Below are positions 36,313 through 46,048 of a stretch of DNA of 46,048 nucleotides, in pieces (the first letter of the stretch is position 1; each line of letters starts with the position of its first letter). The notes below the pieces were generated by a model. The model worked only from the letters and a program-made list of their open reading frames with translations. It made no database searches and was not told where the DNA came from. Source of the DNA: Chromera velia (lineage: Eukaryota; Sar; Chromeraceae). The stretch spans positions 1-46,048 of the forward strand of contig JAHBMJ010000475.1 in NCBI GenBank assembly GCA_018398765.1. Reading direction: 5' to 3'. A program made the position numbers and the translations under genes.

Positions 36313-37155
36313 CTTTATCACACACTGTCCGTCCACGCACTCACGAACTGTTTCTTCCCTCAGCTGAAAGAAAGATCAGGGGCCCTTCCTGTCTCCTAGC
36401 TCGTCTCTTGTCAGAGTGACGGACGGAAATGAATTATTTCTCCCCCTGTGACTCTTCGCTTCTTCGTTTCGGGAAAATAATTGACTGCAGGTAGAGGGGG
36501 TTATTGAATGACTCCCTCACATCAACCGCTCAGGCAAGTCCTTAGGGTGCGGTCAGACTACGGGACAGACGGTCTCACCACAGCCAGCCAGTCTGATGCT
36601 GAAAATCAGAAAAACCTGCGGCTCACCAGGCACAATGCATCATTACTGGTGGAATGTTCTGGGACGATGTGAACGCTGAGTCACTCTGCCATGGCGAAGC
36701 TGGTATGGTCCGCTCATTTTCTTGACGCTGTCAGTACTCTTTGATCGACTGATTTTTGTGATCAAAAAGATGCTTGCATGGAGAGACGTAAAAGAGATCG
36801 GCAAAGCAATGATCCCCGCGGGCGGCGCGCCCATGCAAGCTTCAATGCATGCGCGCGCGCCGCCGCTCATGCACGTGAACGAATCGATCGATTGATCACG
36901 GACGTCTCCATGCCTGTCTCCGACAGAGCAGCTAGAGTCAGGGCTGAACCATCCCTTCTCTGAGACGATCGGTGATGTCTGTGATCCTTGGGGTTCGCTG
37001 GCTCACAATTCGACGTTTAATTTTTGCAGCTGGTGATTTTGAGGCTGAAGTGTTCATGGCGACACGCAGTTGGGAGGTCGACATCTAGAATCGGCACACA
37101 AATTGCGGTGTGGTGAGAGCGTGTGCATGCCTATGCAAACGGCGCTGTCGAAGAA
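36313..37155. promoter_or_regulatory. Divergent upstream region shared by PRPF3 and the PUB-like gene
   Basis: These 843 bases lie between two outward-facing ATGs. TGCATGCG occurs at 36846-36853, followed by an alternating GC run. Part of the PRPF3 side (about 36313-36365) is open in the PRPF3 frame and may be coding or 5' UTR. A gtg-initiated frame runs into the PUB-like gene from 37123. Confidence 0.5.
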
Positions 37156-38799
37156 ATGGAAGTGAATTATCAGCTGCCCTTCAGACCCGACTCTGATGGC
37201 ATTCTTTTGGAGGCACTGAGGAGTCTAGAGGAGGCTGGGGTCCTCACGGTGACTGCCATGAGGGCCCTCGAGATAGTCCAGAGCAAAAGGGGGCAGAAGA
37301 GAAACCTGGAAAGACAAGAATCTCAGACAGCAGGACTTTCTCTGTCCTCAGGACCTCCCGTAGAACAGGGAGGTGTGACTGCACAGGCTGAGACCTATTT
37401 CCAAAATCCCGTCCTTTCTCTGATATGGGTTCCCGACGTCACCCGATCTGATTCCCTCCCCCTATTCTTTCCTTCCCCAACCCATCCGTCTCCCCACTCT
37501 TCAGAGACCCTCCCAGCGTTCATGGAAACGTGTGAGAAAATTCTCTCTGCCACTCATGAGCTATTTTCGGCCCCTGTCGTAATTTCGAAGCTCATGGCGT
37601 GTGTGAACACTTTGAAAGAGCTCGCCAATAAGGTGCTTGTGAACCTGCACGCCCCGAGAAAATTCCTCCGACTGAACACTGAGAACAAAAAATTGAGAGA
37701 AATGCTCAGCACAGAGCTCAGTCCCATGGCCTTTGCTCTCCTCTCAGCGTGCGATTTCAGGCTGACCGACCGACAGACTCACGAAGCTCTGTCCTCCGAA
37801 CCTCTCTCCTTCTCTGTCACCAAGCTGCTCATCCTCAAACGTCTCCTCCAGGTGGACCCAGACAAAGACAAGAACAAGAAAATAGAAGCGAAAGGAACCA
37901 AAACAAGCCTCGCAGGAGCCGCAGCGCTTGCGCGCTTTTCTGCCTCTACGGCTCCGTCTCCTTCCAACGGGCCGCCTGGTCACGTCTCCCTTCTGCCTAG
38001 TGCCGATCGTCTGGCTTCTCTCCCCTCTCTCCTCCGTCTCTACAGATCCGAGACGTTCTCGGCATGGGCGGGGATCTTCAAACAGGACTGGGATGCCTCT
38101 GCGGAGGCGTTCATGAAGGCGGCGGGAAGAGGCCCCCCCCTCCCCCGCTTTGAGAGGAGTGGGACCCAACAAGAGTCGAATGTCGAAAATATGACCAGAC
38201 AGCAACTGCGCCAGATATTGAATGGAGCAGTGGGAGGGGGGGGAGGGATGAACATCGACGCGGCTGAAGGGGAAGAAGGGGTGGAGAGGTTTCAGTGTGT
38301 CTCGCACCGTGGTTTGGGGATTCTGACTGGTTTTCTTCTCTTCCGACGATATGGGGATGCAGCGGGTTGGGGTATAAGGATGCAGTCAAAGGAAGAGGGC
38401 GGGGTGGGCATGGGGGTGAGGATGGATGGGAAAGTTTCCGTACACGGTGATTTTTTTGGGAGTTTCTTCCGAGCTACGGACGAAGATGTGGCTTCACTTC
38501 TTCGGTTGCTTCCGGTCCCTTCGGGAGTGCGTGTGTTGGTGTGTCGATTTGTTCGGCGCCTGGCCCACAAAGTTTTTTTCCCTCCCGATCCATCATCGGG
38601 TGTGGAGAATGAGAAGAATGTGGCTACTGAAATTGTGGAAGCGTGGACGAACAACGGGCCCCTTTCGGATCTTCTCAAGGGTGGGGCAGGGGGAGGGGGG
38701 TCGGCAGACCTCTCCGGCAGCGTCTTTGCCGTCTCGTGTCTGTTCGATGCCATTGAGGGAGTCGTGGCGTCTCTGGGGATCTTCCTGGTGCCTTCGTGA
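37156..38799 (+). CDS. PUB-like domain protein, otherwise unknown
   Basis: A continuous frame from ATG 37156 to TGA 38799 encodes 547 residues. Residues about 150-205 (TLKELANKVL, KFLRLNTENKKLR, then MAFALLSACDFRL) follow the helical pattern of PUB domains, in which a Leu-rich helix is followed by an N-x-K/R segment and a final GF-like turn. PUB domains bind the tail of the p97/Cdc48 ATPase in ubiquitin-linked protein handling. The C-terminal half (about 270-547) has Phe-rich strands such as VSVHGDFFGSFFRATDED and VLVCRFVRRLAHKVFFPPD; I cannot assign it. Low-complexity linkers with Gly, Pro and Ser occur at about 70-120 and 200-280. I saw no need for an intron, although a retained short intron near 37330-37500 cannot be excluded. 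The PUB call is from pattern only. Confidence 0.7.
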   Translation: MEVNYQLPFRPDSDGILLEALRSLEEAGVLTVTAMRALEIVQSKRGQKRNLERQESQTAGLSLSSGPPVEQGGVTAQAETYFQNPVLSLIWVPDVTRSDSLPLFFPSPTHPSPHSSETLPAFMETCEKILSATHELFSAPVVISKLMACVNTLKELANKVLVNLHAPRKFLRLNTENKKLREMLSTELSPMAFALLSACDFRLTDRQTHEALSSEPLSFSVTKLLILKRLLQVDPDKDKNKKIEAKGTKTSLAGAAALARFSASTAPSPSNGPPGHVSLLPSADRLASLPSLLRLYRSETFSAWAGIFKQDWDASAEAFMKAAGRGPPLPRFERSGTQQESNVENMTRQQLRQILNGAVGGGGGMNIDAAEGEEGVERFQCVSHRGLGILTGFLLFRRYGDAAGWGIRMQSKEEGGVGMGVRMDGKVSVHGDFFGSFFRATDEDVASLLRLLPVPSGVRVLVCRFVRRLAHKVFFPPDPSSGVENEKNVATEIVEAWTNNGPLSDLLKGGAGGGGSADLSGSVFAVSCLFDAIEGVVASLGIFLVPS

Positions 38800-39217
38800 A
38801 GAGGCAGGCACCTTCGCATGTAGTTAAATTGGATGTGCGTGCAGCATTGCTGCATGGGGAGCATTTACCACGGGGGGCGAAGAGGGACCCCCGGGGGGGG
38901 GAGGGAGGGGGGGGCAACATAGAGTGGAGAGCCGATGAGCGATGCGGAGCCAGCTTTGAGCGACAGTTTCTGAACTAATTTTCTGCAAGTTTCCAAAGAG
39001 GTAGAAGCACAGAAAAGTGTGAATGCTTCTCGTGATTAGTTGGTGTCAGTTTGACAATATGACTCGTAATGACTCAATCTTCGCAACTTTCTTTCCGTGT
39101 ACGTGTGTTTTGTGTCCGTCCGCCTGTCTGTCTGTTGGTAGTTCAAAAGGAAAAAGAAAGGAAGAAGAAAAAAAAAGGCGTGCACTTGCGGTCTGTCTAC
39201 GTCTGTGTATCTGTTTC

Positions 39218-39256
<39 letters not shown>

Positions 39257-39363
39257 AGAGGGAGAGAGAGACAGAGAGACATAGACAGAGAGAGAGAAAA
39301 TATGTTAGAAAACAGGCCTCTCTCTCTCTCTCTCTCTCTCTCTGTTTCTCTCTCCTTCTCTCT

Positions 39364-39405
<42 letters not shown>

Positions 39406-39466
39406 CCCTCCCTCCCTCCCCTATATATGGTGATAGAGCTAAGAAGCAAAAAAGAATATTGGATTT
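38800..39466. other. 3' flank with microsatellites
   Basis: There is no gene here. After G-rich sequence at 38870-38910 the region turns to simple repeats, and after 39430 it becomes AT-rich. Confidence 0.65.
39219..39415. repeat. (GT)n, (GA)n and (CT)n microsatellites
   Basis: A GT run (39219-39254) is followed by GA-rich sequence and then a long CT run (39317-39401). The GA and CT blocks are mutually inverted, so a short hairpin could form between about 39257 and 39401. Confidence 0.88.
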
Positions 39467-39854
39467 AAACTGTTTATTTGTTAGTGTGGAGTTGTGTTAA
39501 GTCTAGTTGAGTCTTGAATTAAATCTATAGTTTTAGATTGTTTTAGGTAGTGCGTTCTAGGATATGTTTTATAATATGTCAGTTAATTTGAATATATTAC
39601 ATATTGATTGATTGATATGGTCCGCCCACATATTATGAGACTAAGTGAGACCGAGCATAAGGAGGTAACACCTCTTCTCCTAAGTGATCGCACTTAGTTT
39701 AGTTAGATCTCTACTACGGAAAGTCTATCAGTTCAAGGTTCACTTCCAAACTGCTTCTAGAAGCTTTGCAAGCAACTGTTGTTTACTCAATCCAGGCTAT
39801 ATGCAACTGACTGAATTAATTCCATTTTATTTCTATTTTATTCAAAGTTACACT

Positions 39855-39903
39855 AGTACAGTACAGTGTAAAAGCAAAACTAGTACAGTACAGTACAGTA
39901 CAA
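39855..39903. repeat. TACAG minisatellite, first copy
   Basis: GTACA/TACAG units repeat here with ACTAG interruptions. The same kind of array recurs at 40929-41010. Just after it, GGCCCGCCC (39911-39919) and GGGCGGGCC (39939-39947) form a perfect GC-rich inverted pair inside AT-rich surroundings. Confidence 0.8.
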
Positions 39904-40149
39904 TTCGAGCGGCCCGCCCCGCCTTGCCTCACTAAATTGGGCGGGCCACCCGCCACTCGTCCCACTACCTTTTTATAAGCTTTTAAGCTAAGTTTTAGCA
40001 TGTTTAGTATGTTTGTAAGCTAACCTTTAAAGTTTTAGTAACTTTTTACTAGTGTTTTAGTGAGTTTTCATTATGTTTTTATAGTAATTTAAGATAGTAA
40101 ATAGTAAGTAATTAAAGTTTGCATTCTAAAACATAAATTAGAGAAAAAG

Positions 40150-40658
40150 ATGGCTTTAAGTGAAGCTTCTCAACCACAAGAATACAATATTTCTATTCCA
40201 CCCCTCGGGTCTTTAAACGAGGTTTTACATATTGAAGTCGAGGGGCGAAGGAAATCCAGGGCAACGATATCCTTGTAGATAACGTTGAAATGGCGCAAGG
40301 TAGTACAAGCTGCGACGCCCCCTCTTCAGCTTAACTGTATATCGCCAAACGACAAGGTAGACAATGTTAGACGACCAAGTTTACTCTGAGAAGTCTTAGA
40401 GAAACCGTCTCACCTAGTCATACTAGGACTTGCTGGTCACTACATACGCCAACTTCCGCCAACCTCCACCTCCAAAAGGTTCATCAGAAGAATGCCAGCC
40501 CAGGGCACCATAGAAGAGAGATACAGATTTTAGGCCTGCAAGGATTCGACCTTGCGTCTGATGAGTCAACGGAGGCATTCGATGATGAGTTGGATGGAGA
40601 GATGGCAGTTAAATACCTGAAGAGCATTGGACTGGAGTTCAAAGAGGCTCCTTTCTGA
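40150..40658 (+). pseudogene. Degenerate ORF pair, probable element remnant
   Basis: An ATG at 40150 opens 42 codons (MALSEASQPQ...) and then hits a stop. In another frame, about 95 codons are open from about 40373 to TGA 40656-40658 and end in an acidic, helix-like segment (DESTEAFDDELDGEMAVKYL). The protein-like composition suggests former coding sequence. I cannot identify the family; a retroelement gag is one possibility. Confidence 0.3.
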
Positions 40659-40747
40659 GTCTGACAGAAGGAACAGGGAGGAGAGGGGGGAGGCAGACTG
40701 CTGAGACTGTTGCTAGGACTATTGTAATGATGGTATATGAATTTATG

Positions 40748-40773
40748 TTATATATATATATATATATATATAT
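40748..40773. repeat. (TA)n microsatellite
   Basis: An uninterrupted TA run sits inside a short palindrome: GTTATATA on the left is matched by TATAAC on the right. Confidence 0.88.
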
Positions 40774-40928
40774 GTATAACATATAGTTTCAATTCTTTTG
40801 GAAGCTTTCTCTAAGTTACTGTAATTCATCATTACTATATCATAACTTAGCACACGTTGATAGAGTATTAATGTAGGTTAAGAGACCCCTTAGGACACTA
40901 GAAATAGAAAAAAAAATTTTTTAAGGTC

Positions 40929-41010
40929 TAGTACAGTAGTACAGTACAGTGTAGATGTTATAATACAGTAGTACAGTACAGTACAGTATAGTAAAGTGTA
41001 GTATAGTATA
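40929..41010. repeat. TACAG minisatellite, second copy
   Basis: GTACAGTA and GTATAGTA units repeat here, related to the array at 39855-39903. Together they may mark the two sides of one element. Confidence 0.75.
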
Positions 41011-41291
41011 CTTGTGCAACTATGATTTTATTTAATTCTCTTCTAATACAGACTGGCATGGTGGCGCCTCCATGAGCTTGCGTGCATGTGTTGGTCTCTG
41101 AGCTGCGGGCGTCCCGTGCGGCGGCGGTGCACGTTAGTTCGGCTCACCCCGGGATTGGCTGGTCCCGTGGCTCGCCTCACTATATTACGTGCCCCTCCCC
41201 CTTGGAGCGTGTGTCCCACGCGCTCTGTCCTTCTTCTCAGCTTTTCTGCGGTTAACTGCCAACCAAAATTAACCGTACAATTCCTGTTTAT

Positions 41292-41762
<471 letters not shown>

Positions 41763-42791
41763 TCAGATTTGACTGGACTGGGCTGCTTCGAGAGAGGCAC
41801 GGGCAGCCTCAATAGCTTCTCTATATTCCTTCAAAAAGTCAGAGGCCTCGGGGGAAGGCTGGACAGAAGGAGAAAGAGAAAGAGCAGGGAGCGTGAGGGG
41901 TTCTCTTCCGTGTTTGAGCTGAAAAGGAGAGCGACCTGTCCCGATATGGACAGATGTGTTGTATGCAAACTCAAGGGACGGGATAAATTCCGCCCACTGG
42001 TGATGCTGGGTCTCAATGAGGCAATAGAGGGCCTCCTCGATTGTTTGATTCATGCGTTCTGCTGACCTTGGTGTGTTGTGGTGTGCCGTCGTGGAGAACG
42101 ACAGGTGCGTGCCTGAGAGGGTGTGTAGGGTCTGCCAGAATCGAGACAGAAAACGGGGGTCTCTGTTACTGAGGATCGTGCGCTGCCACCCCTTTTTTAC
42201 TGTGACATTTTCATAATATAGCCGGCCTGCCTGCTCTGCTGTTGCTGTTGTGTAGGTCTAGATTAGGCATACCCCTTTTGACAGAGAGTCAGTAACAACC
42301 ATAAGACAGTCAAACTGTTCATCCTCGGAGGCGGGCAGTCCAACGAGGAAGTCAATTTGAGTGACTTCCCATGGGTGGTTGGGAACAGGGAGCGGTCGGA
42401 GGAGACTGGGTGGTGCTCGGCTGGGAGCTTTGCTTCTCTGGCAGGGATCACAGGCACGAACGAATCTGCGTACATCTCTCCACATCTGAGGCCAGAAGTA
42501 TCTCTTTGCCATTCGACTGTAAGTTTTCCCGACTCCGAAGTGCGCACTCTTGGGAGATGAGTGGCTCTCCCGAATAAGAGCCGTGCGCTGTGAGCGAGGG
42601 ATACAAAGGCAGTCCCCCCAGAATAACAGACCATCTCTCAGAGAGAGACCTTTCAAATGGGGCACCAGATGAGGAGAGGGGAGTTTGTTTGGGGAATTCT
42701 TCAGGTAAGCATGCACTGGGGCAAACCAGGGATCGTTTGCATACTCCTCTCTGCAGCGCCTCTGCAGATCAACATCTCCCTCAACCTTCAA
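41763..42791 (-). pseudogene. Integrase with HHCC finger, frame broken in the core
   Basis: The zinc-binding region shows two His in SHSSPKSAH and CDPC further on. The first catalytic Asp is in [10 protein letters not shown]. The frame stops at 42258, within the core. It resumes below about 42200 with SNRDPRF (second Asp) and SAERMNQT (Glu), then continues to 41763. The stretch between them has been replaced by unrelated sequence. Confidence 0.83.
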
Positions 42792-42923
42792 GGTTGTTCA
42801 ACACTGACGCTGCTCAGTGCTCCCGTACCCCTCCCCCAAAGAACGGGTCTCGCCAACAACTGCCCCCTCATCTTCATACTCAGGTTCAAGCCCTGGGACC
42901 TCATCGTCATCAGGACTATCGGC

Positions 42924-44083
<1,160 letters not shown>

Positions 44084-45190
44084 TCAGAGCTCATCGAGCT
44101 GCCTGTAGGTGAGCCTATACGGAGTTTGAGCAGGGGGGCGGTGACCTGGCTCGAGTTTGATGTGACACTCGACTTCCCTCTTGGGCGGAAGGGTAGGAAT
44201 CTCATTCGAAAAGATGCTGAAATGCTTCTCCAGAACCTTTCTCATCCCCGGCCTCATTCCCTCCTCCTGCACCTCCCTGCGGAAATCTATGTAATCATCC
44301 AAATTGACCGGGTGATCGGGCAGGAAAGACGAGAGATGCAGGGGCCTCTGTGTCTCGGCTCCTTGGATTTGGTTGACCTCCAAGGGGGAAGAAACGGAGA
44401 GAAGAGGGCAGACCTCAAGACGGTAGCACCAGAAGGTGGTAGATTCCTTCTTGGAAAGCCTACGGAACTCTCTGCGGGTCAGGGGCTCAGGCTCAGCCCC
44501 CAGAATGTGGTAGACTTCCGAGTCATACAGTGTGAACTGCGACCCGGAGGGAGAACGATCTGCAGCGATGAAGAGAGACTTCGCTTCGAAATCGGGAAGG
44601 GGTTTGAAGGTCTCACAGAAGGGCATCCCCAGGACCACATCATAATCCTCGTCTGGATTGAGTACAGTCATGGTCAGGGGGGCTGCGAAGTCCTGAATTC
44701 TCAGATCGATGTCAAGCGCCTCCCATTGGACAGTAGTCGAAGGAGCCTGCGCACCATCGAGACGGATGCCCCCTTTGCACGTGGAGGGCTCCAAAGCGGA
44801 CAAATGGAACTCCCCAGTCTTTACGACTCTCTTGTTCACATAAATAGAGTCCACCCCTGGATTCCAAAGGGCACGGATCAGGATGTCATTCGCTGTGCCA
44901 TGGAAGGTGATCAATTTCCTCCTCCTGCCTGTCCTGCCCCCGGTCGTGGAGTACATCCCTCTCGGGGGTATATTCTGCTGCTGGCGCTGTGACCACTGGG
45001 GAGGGTTCCCCTGGAACCGTGGTGGTGGGCACAGTCTAGGGGGAGGCGTAAGCCCCTGTGGGATGACTGGATTCCCCCATTGCCCCTGCACCAAACCACC
45101 ATAGTGCTGCGGCACCCCATTCTATAGGTTGTGCATGCGTCCTTGACCTCCGTAGAAATTTCTCTGACCCCCATAACCCCTATGTCAGTG
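44084..45190 (-). pseudogene. Gag tail, protease-like domain and start of reverse transcriptase
   Basis: A Gly/Gln-rich gag tail (GYGGQRNFYGGQ) precedes a TAG at 45122-45124. The frame then stays open to TGA 44084. The protease-like fold is visible from LITFHGTANDILI to DVVLGMPFCE. The position of the catalytic Asp-Ser/Thr-Gly reads NPG, so the active site is lost. The segment then enters the reverse transcriptase lead-in (KREVECHIKLEPGHRPP, YRLTYRQLDEL). Confidence 0.8.
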
Positions 45191-45584
45191 TGGGGCAGTG
45201 AAAATGTCAATCCGTACAGCGGTGCAAGCTCACGTAGCAAGAACGTACAGAGTGACAAAATTTGTATGCATGTGTTGTCCGTGCGTGTCAGCGTACTCTT
45301 TGCATGCACTCTGACCTTTTGATAATTCAGAGATGAAATGCATGCACAGTAATACAAAATATGTCAGAATGATCCAATTGAAAGAAACCGTACGATCTGA
45401 AGAATCCGAATAATAGACCAATACATAACGTTATAACTCCTCTGATTCGTGGCACTGGAGCTGATGCGTCTGAGGCTAGGCTCTATCCGTAGATAGGAGC
45501 GAGGTTCTAGGTCTACACACCAATATTTGGTTGCTTTCCATCCGGGCGATTACTGTCGTTCTTTCTTTCTGAAGTGTTGTTGAA
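45191..45584. other. Region between two retroelement pieces
   Basis: No gene is seen. TGCATGCA occurs at 45301 and 45339. The stretch 45440-45584 leads directly into the ORF at 45585 and may be the leader or LTR end of that element. Confidence 0.5.
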
Positions 45585-46048
45585 ATGTCTTCGTCTTCAC
45601 ACATTGCACAGACTCCGAAACAGACAGAAGGAGCATCTGGCTCAGGTGAAAACAGAGAGTTGGCAGATGGTGCTGACCAGGAAGAAAGAAGAGTAAGGAA
45701 TCTGTTTCTGGGCATGAATAGTCCGGGACTAAATGGAACGCTCTCTGCTCCCAGCAGCAGAGGCATCTTTTCCGGTGACCAGCCGTCTGTTGCCAAGCAA
45801 CAGATTGTTTCGAAGAGAGACCTGCGTGTGCCCAAGTTCTCCAAGAAGGCTGGATACCCTCGTTCAACTTGGCGCAAGAAAATGAAGTTCTTTACCAGTG
45901 AGGCGGCTGATGCTCTAGACTACGACTCGGACACCGCCAGTCGAGCAACAAAGAAGAAATATAACAACGTGATGCTTTGAGCGCTGGTCGAAGCAGGCGA
46001 TGACGATGAACAGTTCTTCAACATCGTGGACGCGGCAACTGAGGTGCT
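45585..46048 (+). pseudogene. Gag-like ORF with in-frame stop, runs off the window
   Basis: An ATG at 45585 opens 131 codons: a Ser/Gly/Glu-rich start, then a basic segment (KKAGYPRSTWRKKMKFF). TGA at 45978-45980 ends it, but the same frame stays open to the window edge with an acidic segment (EAGDDDEQFFNIVDAATEV). A basic-to-helical profile next to a retroelement suggests a gag protein, with a single nonsense change. A cellular gene start is the alternative. Confidence 0.4.

Larger units (their letters stand above)
39467..41188. other. AT-rich island with transposon-like debris
   Basis: This stretch has low GC, TACAG arrays at both ends, a (TA)n run and a broken ORF pair at 40150-40658. It may be one degenerate element lying between about 39470 and 41060, but I could not identify termini. 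Confidence 0.5.

Noticed and set aside
44126..44992. 288-codon open frame on the plus strand
   Set aside because: It is opposite the protease region of the retrotransposon, which has the recognisable motifs.

Overview
This is a nuclear genomic window from a eukaryote with many short introns. Genes are GC-rich and cut into many exons by GT...AG introns, usually ending in TGCAG. CT, GT and CTGT microsatellites fill many introns. AT-rich intergenic islands carry transposon debris. The palindrome TGCATGCA, a known ApiAP2-type motif in apicomplexans, is far more common than chance. Canonical donors argue against a dinoflagellate. A chromerid alga such as Chromera velia fits best, but this is an inference from style, not from a database match.

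Layout. (1) 173-9383 (+): 3' part of a large multi-exon gene for a helical, HEAT-like protein of unknown function; at least 12 exons were joined in frame. (2) 9384-16585: AT-rich island with a hAT-like MITE (8-bp target duplication), a TA-flanked foldback element, two further inverted-repeat structures and a gag-like remnant. (3) 16586-18478 (-): intronless DUF2828 von Willebrand A protein. (4) 19304-22244 (+): five-exon ALYREF/THO4-type mRNA export adaptor, divergent from the DUF2828 gene. (5) 23889-25064 (-): BED-like zinc-finger gene broken by one in-frame stop. (6) 26739-36312 (-): U4/U6 snRNP protein PRPF3, 17 exons rebuilt in frame from motif conservation. (7) 37156-38799 (+): 547-residue protein with a PUB-like segment, divergent from PRPF3. 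(8) 38800-41290: microsatellites and a degenerate AT-rich element. (9) about 41190-45190 (-): decayed Ty3/gypsy chromovirus with a C-terminal chromodomain. (10) 45585 to the end (+): another probable retroelement ORF start.

Two genes, PRPF3 and ALYREF, act in consecutive steps of nuclear RNA handling (tri-snRNP assembly, then export). DUF2828 is distantly related to the Ro60/TROVE-type vWA architecture, so an RNA role is possible but unproven. The genes are not an operon: they sit in divergent pairs with short shared upstream regions (18479-19303 and 36313-37155), one of which holds TGCATGCA and the other TGCATGCG.
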